From the NCBI GenBank assembly GCA_043747555.1, contig JAYTOY010000020.1, forward strand, positions 1 through 64,000: DNA of 64,000 nucleotides, read 5' to 3'. Shown piece after piece: positions 35,274 through 44,689 of this stretch; position 1 is the stretch's first letter; each line of letters begins with the position of its first letter. The notes under the pieces are model-generated. The model did not search any database and was not told the origin of the DNA. It worked only from the letters and a program-made list of their open reading frames with translations. The translations under genes were made by a program, and so were the position numbers. Source of the DNA: JAYWDA01 sp043747555. Lineage in GTDB: Bacteria; Bdellovibrionota; Bdellovibrionia; Bdellovibrionales; Bdellovibrionaceae.

Positions 35274-35356
35274 TTGAACTCCTTGTTCAGTTTGTTGTCC
35301 ATTTCCGTATTCAACAAAATCAGATAACATTTTCGCAAGGCGGTCAAGATGAAAAA

Positions 35357-35536
35357 TCAATCCTCATCTTCAGTGGGAGTTTCTTGATCTAAATTTTTAG
35401 TGGGGATTTTAAACTTCTCATCGGCCCATTCGCCAAGGTCAATCATTTTGCACCTTTCAGTGCAAAATGGACGATAAGGATTTTCTAATGAATATTCGAT
35501 CACTTTGCCACACTGAGGGCATCGGACTTTTCTCAT
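35357..35536 (-). CDS. yacG: YacG-family zinc-binding protein (putative DNA gyrase inhibitor)
   Basis: The 59-residue protein has the YacG four-cysteine zinc site (CPQCGK and PFCTERCKMIDLGEWADE) and an acidic C-terminal tail. E. coli YacG binds GyrB and inhibits gyrase. The start is ATG 35536; the longer in-frame opening upstream at 35686 has no such homology. It sits between a lipoprotein gene and HU, both on the same strand. The C-terminal KNLDQETPTEDED is probably disordered. Confidence 0.9.
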   Translation of the reverse strand: MRKVRCPQCGKVIEYSLENPYRPFCTERCKMIDLGEWADEKFKIPTKNLDQETPTEDED

Positions 35537-35585
35537 GGCTAACAGCCTGTCACAATATCCACTTTTTTGTCCAGCGGGAACGCGC

Positions 35586-36359
35586 TTAATAACCGCAGTA
35601 GTATGAATAGTTGTCGCTCTTAACCAGTGTTCCAGTGATAAAAGTGATGCCTTCGTAGGCAAGACTGTAAGTAAAGTAAGGATCACCTGGTTTTCCTTGG
35701 GCCACTTGCACTTGAATCAAGCTGCGATTTGCAAGAGTGAATTTGTCACCGTACTGACGAGCTTCAAAGCCCTGACTGTTATTGATTTGAAATGTCGACA
35801 TTGGCAAACTCAAAGGATTTAGCGTGGCGTAAGACTTATCATTATAAATCGGAAAACCAATCAACCCAGCGAAAAACTCGGAAAATTTTGGCAACGAATA
35901 ATAATAGTTGCTGGGTTGCGGCCTAGAAAAAATCTGAAATCCTGTCATGCCGTTGCCAAGACTTAGATTGACTCGGAAACTTCCCGCACTGAACACGGGG
36001 CAAGCCGCGGCTCCACCCGTCGAATGATTTTGATCACAAACACCCATCGCTTCTTTAAGGAACTTTCTGATTTGAGTTGAGTTAGTAATCTTTAAACTGT
36101 TGTAGCAATAGTTATCTGAAGAATAATTTGTTCCACCAGCTAAGTTGTTATTAAAAATAGGTGTTGAGATAGCGCCCCCTGGTCCCTGACAGACTGAAGA
36201 GCCATTCGCATTGATCAAAGCGGATCCCGCTGGACACGAGGCAACACCCAATGGAACTGTCGCAATGCCAGAATTTCTGGATTCAGATTTCCCGCAGGCA
36301 ATCAATCCAATAACCGTCAACGCGCTTAAAGCAATCCATAACCAATGTCTGTTTTTCAT
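35586..36359 (-). CDS. Lipoprotein of unknown function
   Basis: The 257-residue protein (ATG 36359, with GAGGT upstream) has a lipoprotein signal ending VIGLIAC, followed by a linker rich in Gly, Ser and Asn and a mature domain with several cysteines (CPAGSALI, NYCYNSLK, AACPVF, and a final YYCGY). The Cys pattern suggests disulphides in the periplasm or at the surface. I recognise no family. It lies in a run of minus-strand genes with yacG and HU but is probably an independent unit. Confidence 0.72.
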   Translation of the reverse strand: MKNRHWLWIALSALTVIGLIACGKSESRNSGIATVPLGVASCPAGSALINANGSSVCQGPGGAISTPIFNNNLAGGTNYSSDNYCYNSLKITNSTQIRKFLKEAMGVCDQNHSTGGAAACPVFSAGSFRVNLSLGNGMTGFQIFSRPQPSNYYYSLPKFSEFFAGLIGFPIYNDKSYATLNPLSLPMSTFQINNSQGFEARQYGDKFTLANRSLIQVQVAQGKPGDPYFTYSLAYEGITFITGTLVKSDNYSYYCGY

Positions 36360-36443
36360 AGTAACCTCGCTCAAACAAGAGTGATTCACTAAATATGCCA
36401 AACATTCAGGTCTCAGCTGAATTTAAACCCTGAAGGGGCGTTC

Positions 36444-36469
36444 CGCCGTGTCTCACTCTGAGACCGGCG
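36444..36469 (-). other. Imperfect hairpin between a lipoprotein gene and the aminopeptidase gene
   Basis: CGCC (36444-36447) and GTCTCA (36450-36455) pair with TGAGAC (36459-36464) and GGCG (36466-36469) around a 3-base loop, with a small internal bulge. There is no T-run on either strand, so it may be a rho-dependent or mRNA-stabilising structure at the 3' end of the aminopeptidase gene. A GCGTTCC repeat flanks it. Confidence 0.35.
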
Positions 36470-36505
36470 CGTTCCTTGTCACAACCCTGTACTTGAACTT
36501 GTCAT

Positions 36506-39157
36506 TTATGGTGTCAACTGATGGACTTTAGAAATAATTCTCTGGCAGCGCTCATTTTCTTGTTCGATGATTTTCAAGTACTTAAGAATTGTTGGTTGCA
36601 GATCAGTCTGTTGTTTTAAGAAGGGGCCGATGCGATCAGCTTTTCCTGGTCCGCAATCAATGGGAGCTAATCCTACGAAGCTGGCTGCGACTGAAGCATC
36701 CTTTGTTTTATTGACCTGAATCAAATCTTTAAAGAAATCGTTTGAATAGTCTTCCCGCATTTTTTCTTGTGTAAAGGGAAAGATATTGTACAACGCCGAT
36801 TTGATGAGCGCCATGCTGTGTTCAGGTTTGTCAGACTTGAACTCTTCAATCCACTTTTTCTTTTCCAGCCAGTTGGGAAGAGCTGTCGTGCTGCCAATCT
36901 TTCCGGATTGGCCAAAAAATGAAGAGTCTTTTTTTTCTTCCGCCGTAATTAAAGCTTTTACTTGCGAATGATTGCTTCGAGCTAAAAAGTTAATCATTGC
37001 CCAGCGTTTATCTTGATCGATAGAAAAGCCAGGTAACTTTATGTTTCCTTGGAGGAGCTGAAATAATTTTTCCTGTGCAAAAGACGTTCTGGAGGACATT
37101 AAGAAGCCATCAAAAAAAGTTTTTTGTAGTTCAGATCCAGGAGCCGTGCTTACTAATCTTTTCCAAGTTAATTCTTCAAGGCTTCTTGCAAGTAGCTGAA
37201 ATGATTTTTCATCACTGCGACTTAAATAATACAGAGCCGAAGCGGCCAATGGATCTCGACCTGCGACGCTGCGATAAAGATCTTTTAAAATATAGTTATC
37301 AGTTTCAACAGCAAGGCCTTTTTTAATAGCGGTATCTAAATAATTTAAGATAGGCAATTTCGCCTCACGGATCAGATCCCAAAGCGAGCGCCACACCATC
37401 TGGCGCAAGAATGCATCCTTAAGGGATTGTGGATTTTCCGAAAAGTTTCTTAAACTGATCGAATCGAGAATGGCACTAAGGTATCCATAATCTTCAAAGT
37501 TTGCATATACTAGACTTGGGCAGGGTTGCCCATGGGCTTCTGGGACCTCCGTGATGACCTTTGAAATTTCAATTGGAAAAACTTTCCCCATCTTAAGTTC
37601 GCCAGGCCCGCTGTTAAATAATACCAATTGAAGTCGTTGAGGGCGCAGGTAGTTATTCTCAGCCGGAGCAGTCTGGTTGAGGGTCAGAGTCTTAATCAAG
37701 CCATCAGTACAAGTAAAATGACTTTCTACTTTGTTAACGCCCGCGGTTCTTAGCCATATTTTTTTCCACTCGGTCAAATCTTTGCCAGAGCCATCGCTAA
37801 GCGCCTGCATAAAATCATTCAGTGTCGTATTACTGCCAGCAAACTTTTTAAAATAGAGCTGAACTCCTTGCTGAAACTTCTCAGGGCTCAAATAAAATGA
37901 TGTTTGCTTTAAAACGGCTGCGCCTTTGCCGTAGGTAATGTTGTCAAAATTTGCCATGGCATGCAGAGTGTCCTCAACGTCGGTAGCCACCGGATGTGTT
38001 GTCACCAATTCATCTTCCCAATAGGCGCCTGTCTTTGCAGAGTAAAAATCTCTCCAGGCCTCTTTGAATTCCTTGGTAGAAGTCATCGCTAAATGGGCCA
38101 TATAGGTGGCAAAACTTTCATTCAGCCATAAGTCATTCCACCATTTCATTGTCACAAGATCGCCGAACCACATATGCGCCATTTCATGTAAAATAACATT
38201 GGCAAGGGCACGCTTCTCTCGCAAAGACTTTTCGCCTCTGGAAACAAAGCCTTCATTGAAGGTCACGGCAGCGACATTCTCCATCGCACCTGATGTGAAC
38301 TCAGGAACAATAAGCTGGTCATATTTTTTATAGGGATAGGGGATTGCGAAATACTTTTCAAAAAAATCTAAACCTTGCTGTGTCACTTTAAACCATTCAT
38401 CAGGTTTCACATATTTTGCTAAGGACTGGCGCGCCATCAGGCGCAAGGGAATTCGAAAATTATTCTCCCACACCCTAAATGGACCAGCATGCAATGACCA
38501 GACATACGTGCTAAATTTCTCGCTCCTAGGAAAGTGCCACTCTCGGAAGTCACCACTTTCACTGATGGACTTTTCTTTAACAGAAGAGACGACAGCCCAA
38601 GTCTTCGGGGCGCGAACCTTCATTTCGTAAGTAGCTTTTAAATCGGGCTGGTCAAAACATGGAAAAACGTAGTTCGCATTAAATGGTTCTAGCTGAGTGT
38701 GAAGATAAATATTTTTATCTTCAGGATCTTGAAATCTGGAAAGGCCGCGGCCTTCCAAATTATATTTATTGCTAAAGACGACACTGACTTCATTAAGACC
38801 TAAGGTCAGAGCCGACGCTGGGACCAAAATAAATTTGCCATTGTAATCAGCGGCAAGATCTTTTCCATTGGCAGTGAGTGTTGTGACTTTTCCCTGGTAA
38901 AAATCAACCCGCACAGAATTTTTCAAATGATTTACTTTGAAACGTAGGATAACCTTTCCTGAATATTCTTTTTCTGTGGAGCTTAAGGTAAATTCAAGAA
39001 AATACGATACATTTTGAATCTGTAAAAAACGACTTTCAGCTTGAAGCTGAGTCAAGTTTGACTGATTTATTTCAGGGGTTAACTTTGCTTCATTAGGTTT
39101 TAGCGTTGAGGCGCAGGTGAATAATAATAAAGTTAAAGAAAAGATAAAGATTTTCAC
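36506..39157 (-). CDS. M1-family aminopeptidase (PepN-like), exported
   Basis: The 883-residue protein has the M1 motifs: the exopeptidase signature GAMEN (in TSGAMENVAAVTFNE) and the zinc site HEMAHMWFGD with the third ligand in WLNESFATYMAH. The N-terminus is hydrophobic with a cysteine in FTCAS, so it is exported and may be lipid-modified, though Thr before the Cys is not ideal for a lipobox. It removes N-terminal amino acids from peptides; an exported form would suit scavenging of prey or environmental peptides. The start overlaps the upstream lgt-family stop by ATGA at 39154-39157. Confidence 0.92.
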   Translation of the reverse strand: MKIFIFSLTLLLFTCASTLKPNEAKLTPEINQSNLTQLQAESRFLQIQNVSYFLEFTLSSTEKEYSGKVILRFKVNHLKNSVRVDFYQGKVTTLTANGKDLAADYNGKFILVPASALTLGLNEVSVVFSNKYNLEGRGLSRFQDPEDKNIYLHTQLEPFNANYVFPCFDQPDLKATYEMKVRAPKTWAVVSSVKEKSISESGDFREWHFPRSEKFSTYVWSLHAGPFRVWENNFRIPLRLMARQSLAKYVKPDEWFKVTQQGLDFFEKYFAIPYPYKKYDQLIVPEFTSGAMENVAAVTFNEGFVSRGEKSLREKRALANVILHEMAHMWFGDLVTMKWWNDLWLNESFATYMAHLAMTSTKEFKEAWRDFYSAKTGAYWEDELVTTHPVATDVEDTLHAMANFDNITYGKGAAVLKQTSFYLSPEKFQQGVQLYFKKFAGSNTTLNDFMQALSDGSGKDLTEWKKIWLRTAGVNKVESHFTCTDGLIKTLTLNQTAPAENNYLRPQRLQLVLFNSGPGELKMGKVFPIEISKVITEVPEAHGQPCPSLVYANFEDYGYLSAILDSISLRNFSENPQSLKDAFLRQMVWRSLWDLIREAKLPILNYLDTAIKKGLAVETDNYILKDLYRSVAGRDPLAASALYYLSRSDEKSFQLLARSLEELTWKRLVSTAPGSELQKTFFDGFLMSSRTSFAQEKLFQLLQGNIKLPGFSIDQDKRWAMINFLARSNHSQVKALITAEEKKDSSFFGQSGKIGSTTALPNWLEKKKWIEEFKSDKPEHSMALIKSALYNIFPFTQEKMREDYSNDFFKDLIQVNKTKDASVAASFVGLAPIDCGPGKADRIGPFLKQQTDLQPTILKYLKIIEQENERCQRIISKVHQLTP

Positions 39158-39864
39158 TTAAGTCTCCTTAAAAAATATATAGAACTGCACATCAGTATCA
39201 TGCTGATCCATCCCGAGATTGAAAATAAAAATTGAGGACCTCGAAAATCATCGCGCCAAAATTCTAAAAAAAATCGTGATGTGCTGTGCAAGATAAGCCA
39301 AATAAAAAATAGGCGCCCAGATAATTTAAAGAATCCTAAAAAAATTCGTTCGCGGTTTTTTTCAAAAAACAATATCAATCCTAAAATTGTTAGTTCTATA
39401 AAGGTGGCATAAAGGGGTGTTGGATGCCGATGCTGAAAAGCCCAGAAAACATCACTGACGGGGCCGTAACAACAGCCTGAAATAAAACAGGCAATGCGGC
39501 CCATCGCATAGCCAAATGAAATCACCGGTGTTACTAAATCAAAATATTGATTGATCGCCACAGTCTTTTTCATCTGCAAATACAGCCAAGGTGCAAAAAG
39601 CCCTAGTATTAACCCGCCGTAATAGACATACCCACCTCGACCAAAGTCGAAAACCCGCCAGGGTTGGGCCCAGTAAATCTCTGGATACTCATAAATAACA
39701 TGCAGCAATCGGGCTCCGATAAACCCTGAAACTAAGCCCATAAGGCTTAAATCTAAGACGAGCCGACTCTCAAAATTTTGCTGAATGGCGCGACTTCGAA
39801 CCCAAATCAGACTGGCGCAAACAATGGTACTTATGACTAGATAATAAAGCGGTAGGGCGGCCAT
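39154..39864 (-). CDS. Prolipoprotein diacylglyceryl transferase family protein (Lgt-like)
   Basis: The 236-residue membrane protein has about six or seven hydrophobic segments and Lgt-family motifs: FGRGGYVYYGGLILGL, YAMGRIACFISGCCYGP, HPTPLY and SRFFLEFWRDD. Lgt attaches diacylglycerol to the lipobox cysteine. The signature differs from the classical GRxGNFxNxE form by having CFxxGCCYG, and the protein is shorter than E. coli Lgt, so it may be a paralogue; an ordinary Lgt could lie elsewhere. It is coupled to the aminopeptidase gene by a 4-base overlap. Confidence 0.82.
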   Translation of the reverse strand: MAALPLYYLVISTIVCASLIWVRSRAIQQNFESRLVLDLSLMGLVSGFIGARLLHVIYEYPEIYWAQPWRVFDFGRGGYVYYGGLILGLFAPWLYLQMKKTVAINQYFDLVTPVISFGYAMGRIACFISGCCYGPVSDVFWAFQHRHPTPLYATFIELTILGLILFFEKNRERIFLGFFKLSGRLFFIWLILHSTSRFFLEFWRDDFRGPQFLFSISGWISMILMCSSIYFLRRLK

Positions 39865-39955
39865 TAATTCTCTCTCTTAGACGATGGCCTAATTTTGATG
39901 GGGGATATGGCAAAACACAAGCTCCTTCTAGCCAAGGTGTCGACAAATCTTCATA

Positions 39956-41398
39956 ATGACCTTTATGAAACTTCATCCTGTTGATGTCGCAAAAGAATTC
40001 CGACATTTTAATTTTTTTAGGTCCTTCAATGACCATTTGCTTTTGCAGCTTAGTGCGATGGCAGAGCTTCAGACTTTTCCACAAGGCACATTTATTTTAA
40101 CTGAAGGCCAATCCAATAAATCTTTATTTTTTCTCCGTAAGGGCGTAGCAGAGATCCATTTGGCAGGTGAAGTGGTTGCCATTCTGCAAACTGCCGGTGA
40201 TGTGATGGGAGATATGAGTGTTGTCACCGAGCGGGTGGTCACTACTTCCATCAAAGCGGCCTCTGAAGTCGAATGTTTTGTTCTTAATTCTGAATATTTT
40301 GATCGTGTTGCACCCAAAGATAAAGATCATTTCATGGCCATTTTTTACAAAGTTTACGCTGTCATCTTAGCGGACCGCTTAGTACGAACAAATGAAAAAG
40401 CGCGGCTTTTTGAAATTGCCAACCGAGAATTGCACCAGGCTCAGGTTAATTTGGAAAAACTGGGTGATAAAAAAGTTCTTTTAGTTGAGCCTGACCGTAA
40501 GCAACTGATGATGGCAAAAATGGCCGTGGGTGCCACGGGCGTTAAAATGGACGTAGCCTCAGAAAAAGTAGCGGCTTTGGAATACCTTAAAAACAATGAC
40601 TACCACGCGGTCTTTTGTGATGAAACGCACGTTGATATTTTGAATCAAATTCATGCTGAAAAACCACAGACCAAGCTGGTCTTGATGGTGCAAAAGGGTG
40701 TGCAAAAAAATATCCCTATCTTAAAAAATATGATCGCCATTGATAGCGTGATCTCGCGGGACCCAGATGATCGATCTTTAACGATGCGGATGCTGCTGAC
40801 AACGCTGACAAAAGTTCTTAATAATGAGTATTTTGGCATGGAGAAATATCTTACTTGGGGAGTTGAAGTTCAAAGGAAAGTAGTTTCTGCAAGTTTTCAG
40901 CGCAGCGACCTCAAAGACGAGATGACCCAGCATCTAAAAAAGATTGGCATTCGAAACACTATTTTAGATCGATGCTATTCTGTTGCCGAAGAAATGCTGA
41001 TGAATGCGATTTATGATGCACCCACAGATTCTAAGGGTCAGTCCATTTTTAACCATCTGCCGCGAAAGACGGAAGTTGTCCTAGAGTCCCACCTGCAGTC
41101 ACAATTAAAGTATGCGTGCGATGGTAGCATCTTAGCTGTGTCGGTAACGGATCCTTTCGGCTCGTTAACCCGAAAAGTTTTAGTAGATTATTTAGAATCT
41201 TGTTATGAGGGTCGGGCAGGTTCATTGAACGAAGGTAAAGGCGGAGCCGGGCGCGGCCTCCATCAGATTATCGAAAATGCTGATCTAACAATTTTTAATG
41301 TCAAAAAAGGTGTAAAGACCGAAGTGATTTGCTTTTTTCATATTGAAGGCCATATGCGCGAACCGCAGCCATCATTTCATTATTTTTTCTCTGAATAA
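39956..41398 (+). CDS. cNMP-binding / receiver-like / HATPase three-domain regulator
   Basis: The 480-residue protein has an N-terminal cyclic nucleotide-binding domain (about 15-140; FPQGTFILTEGQSNKSLFFL), a receiver-like domain (about 172-290; KKVLLVEPDRKQ, FCDETHVD), and a C-terminal GHKL ATPase domain (about 320-465) with EEMLMNAIYDA as N box, DPFGSL and GGAGRGLHQI. The ATPase lacks a HisKA domain and resembles the RsbW/anti-sigma serine kinase group. In the receiver the usual Lys position reads SRDP. I infer a cytoplasmic switch that reads cAMP, cGMP or c-di-GMP. It is divergent from the lgt-like gene and overlaps lspA by 19 bases at its 3' end. Confidence 0.8.
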   Translation: MTFMKLHPVDVAKEFRHFNFFRSFNDHLLLQLSAMAELQTFPQGTFILTEGQSNKSLFFLRKGVAEIHLAGEVVAILQTAGDVMGDMSVVTERVVTTSIKAASEVECFVLNSEYFDRVAPKDKDHFMAIFYKVYAVILADRLVRTNEKARLFEIANRELHQAQVNLEKLGDKKVLLVEPDRKQLMMAKMAVGATGVKMDVASEKVAALEYLKNNDYHAVFCDETHVDILNQIHAEKPQTKLVLMVQKGVQKNIPILKNMIAIDSVISRDPDDRSLTMRMLLTTLTKVLNNEYFGMEKYLTWGVEVQRKVVSASFQRSDLKDEMTQHLKKIGIRNTILDRCYSVAEEMLMNAIYDAPTDSKGQSIFNHLPRKTEVVLESHLQSQLKYACDGSILAVSVTDPFGSLTRKVLVDYLESCYEGRAGSLNEGKGGAGRGLHQIIENADLTIFNVKKGVKTEVICFFHIEGHMREPQPSFHYFFSE

Positions 41399-41898
41399 AC
41401 TTTGGGCGCTGATTTTTCTCGGTACATAATCCACAATAAAAATATGACTCCAAGGACAATGGCTGAATCCGCCAAATTAAAAGCTGGCCAATTGTAAGTT
41501 CGCCCTGACGGCGATGTAAAATAAAAATCTAAAAAGTCAATGACATATCTGAAATAAAGCCTGTCGATATAATTTCCTAAAGCACCGCCAAATATACTAG
41601 AAAGGGCTACAACCTGGGCCACATCTTTATCATCCACACCGCGCAGTAAAATTAAAATAAACAGTAAAGCCAAGGGCGGCATGGCTAAAAAAAACATCTC
41701 GCGAAAGGCGGGGTGCGAATTAGCCAGAAACCCAAATGCAGCTCCTTGGTTTCGCACATACACCAAATTGAAAAAGTGAGGAACGACAGTGATAGCCTCG
41801 CCTAATCTTAAAGTGGTGTGAATAGTTAATTTAGTCAGCTGATCGATAGCTACAATAAAGCCCGTGATCGAGACCAAAAATAAATATTTTTTCCTCAT
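41380..41898 (-). CDS. lspA: Lipoprotein signal peptidase (signal peptidase II)
   Basis: The 172-residue membrane protein has four hydrophobic segments and both catalytic aspartate motifs: GGALGNYIDRLYFRYVIDFL and FNLADSAIVLG. LspA cleaves the signal peptide before the diacylated cysteine of lipoproteins. The conserved N-terminal DQLTK is present (residues 19-23). It overlaps ileS by ATGA at 41895-41898, a very common pairing in bacteria, and its 3' end overlaps the convergent regulator. Confidence 0.96.
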   Translation of the reverse strand: MRKKYLFLVSITGFIVAIDQLTKLTIHTTLRLGEAITVVPHFFNLVYVRNQGAAFGFLANSHPAFREMFFLAMPPLALLFILILLRGVDDKDVAQVVALSSIFGGALGNYIDRLYFRYVIDFLDFYFTSPSGRTYNWPAFNLADSAIVLGVIFLLWIMYREKSAPKVYSEKK

Positions 41899-44672
41899 GA
41901 AAGGGCCTCAGTGCATTTTGGGCAGATTTCAGGGAGTTGAGGATTTTTACCAATCTCAGTTGAATAAACCCAGCAACGCAAACATTTTGCACCCGAGGCT
42001 TTGGCCGCTTCAATCTTAAAAGGACCTGATGTTAATTCAACCTGCGAAACGATTAAAAATTCGCGCAAATCATAAGCCTTCGTAAGATCCTCAAGAACCG
42101 TTCCTTCGGCTGAAATTTTAACGGTGGCTTCCAAGCTAGAGCCAATTATTTTTTGGCTTCGAAGTTCTTCCAAAGATTTTTGCACTTCGGAACGCACTTT
42201 CAATAGATTATCAAAATGGAGCGCCAGCTTTTCATTTTTCCAGTCGAGAGGTGCTTTCGGAAACTGAAGCAAGAAGACACTCGCTTCAGTTTTCCCTTTA
42301 AAATGTGAATAAGCCTCTTCACTTAAAAACGAAACAATCGGCGCCATCATTCGAATGACATAATCAGTCACCTGATAAATAACGGTCTGAGCAGACCTTC
42401 GCGGAACCCCGTCAGCTTTCCAAGTGTAAAGACGATCCTTTAGAACATCTAAATAAGTCGCAGACATGGTGACCGTAAAGAAATTATTAACCAGATGATA
42501 AACTTTGTAGAATTCATAGGTTTCATAAGCTTCGGTGATTTTATCGGTTAATACTGCCAGCTCATGGAGAGCCCATTGATCTAACCTGGTCATTTTTGAA
42601 ACCGGAACTTGATCTTTTTTGAAATCAAAATCCGAGATCGCACCCAGTAAAAATCGTAAAGTATTTCGAAAGCGTCGATATGTTTCCGTGACCCTTGTTA
42701 ATTCTTCGGTTCCGCATCCAACATCCCCACCATAGTCACTGTAGGCGACCCACAGTCGGATGATTTCGGCCCCTGATTTATCAGTCAGGGTTTGAGGATC
42801 AACATAATTTCCGATAGATTTACTCATCTTACGGCCCTGAGTGTCGGTCACAAACCCATGCGTCAGTAAAGCCTTAAAAGGAGGAACCTCATTAATAGCC
42901 ATCGAAGAAAGCATTGAAGTGTTAAACCAGCCGCGATGTTGATCGCTGCCTTCTAAATAAATATCAGCCGGAAAAGCTAATTCGGGTCGTTTCTTTTGAA
43001 CAGCGGCATGACAGATGCCTGAATCAAACCAAACATCTAAAATATCGCGACCATGACGAAAGCCTTCAGATCCAAACTTTCCTTGGATCGAAAAATTTCC
43101 AATCAACACAGTAGGTTCAGTTTTCCAGAAACTTTCAATGCCATTCTTTTCAATCAGATCGGCAATCTTCATCATCAAATCAAAATCGGCTAAAGGCTCG
43201 CCAGTGGCTTTACAGTAATAAATCGGAATCGGTACGCCCCAGATTCGCTGACGGCTTAAACACCAATCGGGTCGCCCTTCCATCATTGCACGAAAGCGCG
43301 CTTCGCCCCAATCAGGATAAAATTCAATGTTATCTAAAGCCTTCAATGTTTTAGCGCGAATTTCAGACCCTTCTAAATCAATGCCTAAAAACCACTGCGG
43401 TGTCGTTCTGAAAATTAATGGCGTCTTCGAGCGCCAGCCATGGGGATAGCTGTGAGTGATTTCGCGAAAGCCGATCAGGTGACCAGAATCTTTTAAGCGT
43501 TGAACAATCAATGGGTTGGCCTTAAAAATATTTTGGCCTTTGTAATCTGGAACATCGTCAGTAAATAAACCGCCATCATCGACAGGGCAAAGAACAGGAA
43601 GGTTATATTTTTGACCTACTCTAAAATCATCCACGCCATGCCCAGGTGCTGTGTGCACGGCGCCCGTTCCCGCATCCTGAGTGACATGCGTTCCTAGTAC
43701 AATTAACGAGTCTCGGTCGATCCAAGGATGTCGTGCTTTGCTGTGCTCGAGGTCACTGCCTTTAAAAGTTTTCTCCAAAACCAAAGTATGGCCAGTGTCT
43801 TTTTCAAAAAATTCTTTTAAAGATTGCGCGACGATAACTGCTTCGCTATTTGCCACGCTATCTGCAATGCTATTTAAAGTATAAATTCCGTAATCAAAAT
43901 CAGGATGCAAACTGATCGCTACGTTGGCGGGCAATGTCCAAGGGGTTGTTGTCCAAATAACAAAATTAATTTTAGCGTTCTTAGACCCTAGCTTTTTTAA
44001 AGTAGCAGCGTCTGTCACTGCAAACTTAACATAAATCGCAGGGCTTTTATGATCATGATATTCAACTTCGGCGTCTGCCAAGGCCGTTTTTAAAGCCCAA
44101 TTCCAGTAAACAGGTTTTTCGCCGCGATAAATCACACCTTTTTTAAATGCGCGCGCAAATTCACGCACTTCTTCAGCTTCGTAATCTTTTGACATCGTTA
44201 GATAAGGATTTTCCCAATCAGCTAAAATCCCTAAACGTTTAAACTGTTCGCGCTGATGGCTGACCCAAGTAGAAGCTTCTTCGCGGCAAAGCTGCAAAAT
44301 TTCTTCGTCCGTTTTCTTTAGTTTTTTTTCGGAAAGATCTTTCATGACTTTGTGTTCAATGGGCAAGCCATGACAGTCCCAGCCGGGAATGAATGCAGCA
44401 TAATAGCCCGACATATTTTTGTACTTAATGATGATGTCTTTCAAAGTTTTATTCAGGCAGTGACCCATATGGATCGAGCCATTGGCGTAGGGGGGACCAT
44501 CGGGCAGCACAAATTTTTTGCAACTTTTGTTTTTAGCTAGGATCTTTTCGTAGATTTTATGATCCTGCCAATTTTTAATAATCTCAGGCTCTTTCACATT
44601 CAGATTTCCCTTCATAGGAAAATCAGTTTGTGGCAATCGGACGGTCGCTTTGTAATCGGGGATATTTGACAT
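41895..44672 (-). CDS. ileS: Isoleucyl-tRNA synthetase
   Basis: The 925-residue class I synthetase has the HIGH-type motif in PPYANGSIHMGHCLNK, the KMSKS motif (GRKMSKSIGN), the editing domain with WTTTPWTLPANVA and a C-terminal zinc site (CLRCWVYST and CPKCTEAL). It charges tRNA-Ile with isoleucine. The cysteine-rich C-terminus and ileS-lspA order match the bacterial type expected in Proteobacteria-like genomes. Only 17 bases separate it from the upstream hypothetical gene, so there is no room for a T-box leader. Confidence 0.97.
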   Translation of the reverse strand: MSNIPDYKATVRLPQTDFPMKGNLNVKEPEIIKNWQDHKIYEKILAKNKSCKKFVLPDGPPYANGSIHMGHCLNKTLKDIIIKYKNMSGYYAAFIPGWDCHGLPIEHKVMKDLSEKKLKKTDEEILQLCREEASTWVSHQREQFKRLGILADWENPYLTMSKDYEAEEVREFARAFKKGVIYRGEKPVYWNWALKTALADAEVEYHDHKSPAIYVKFAVTDAATLKKLGSKNAKINFVIWTTTPWTLPANVAISLHPDFDYGIYTLNSIADSVANSEAVIVAQSLKEFFEKDTGHTLVLEKTFKGSDLEHSKARHPWIDRDSLIVLGTHVTQDAGTGAVHTAPGHGVDDFRVGQKYNLPVLCPVDDGGLFTDDVPDYKGQNIFKANPLIVQRLKDSGHLIGFREITHSYPHGWRSKTPLIFRTTPQWFLGIDLEGSEIRAKTLKALDNIEFYPDWGEARFRAMMEGRPDWCLSRQRIWGVPIPIYYCKATGEPLADFDLMMKIADLIEKNGIESFWKTEPTVLIGNFSIQGKFGSEGFRHGRDILDVWFDSGICHAAVQKKRPELAFPADIYLEGSDQHRGWFNTSMLSSMAINEVPPFKALLTHGFVTDTQGRKMSKSIGNYVDPQTLTDKSGAEIIRLWVAYSDYGGDVGCGTEELTRVTETYRRFRNTLRFLLGAISDFDFKKDQVPVSKMTRLDQWALHELAVLTDKITEAYETYEFYKVYHLVNNFFTVTMSATYLDVLKDRLYTWKADGVPRRSAQTVIYQVTDYVIRMMAPIVSFLSEEAYSHFKGKTEASVFLLQFPKAPLDWKNEKLALHFDNLLKVRSEVQKSLEELRSQKIIGSSLEATVKISAEGTVLEDLTKAYDLREFLIVSQVELTSGPFKIEAAKASGAKCLRCWVYSTEIGKNPQLPEICPKCTEALS

Positions 44673-44689
44673 GATTGAAAGCCCTTAAT

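Noticed and set aside
42000..44672. T-box or other leader for ileS
   Set aside because: Only 17 bases separate ileS from the preceding gene on the same strand, too little for a riboswitch.
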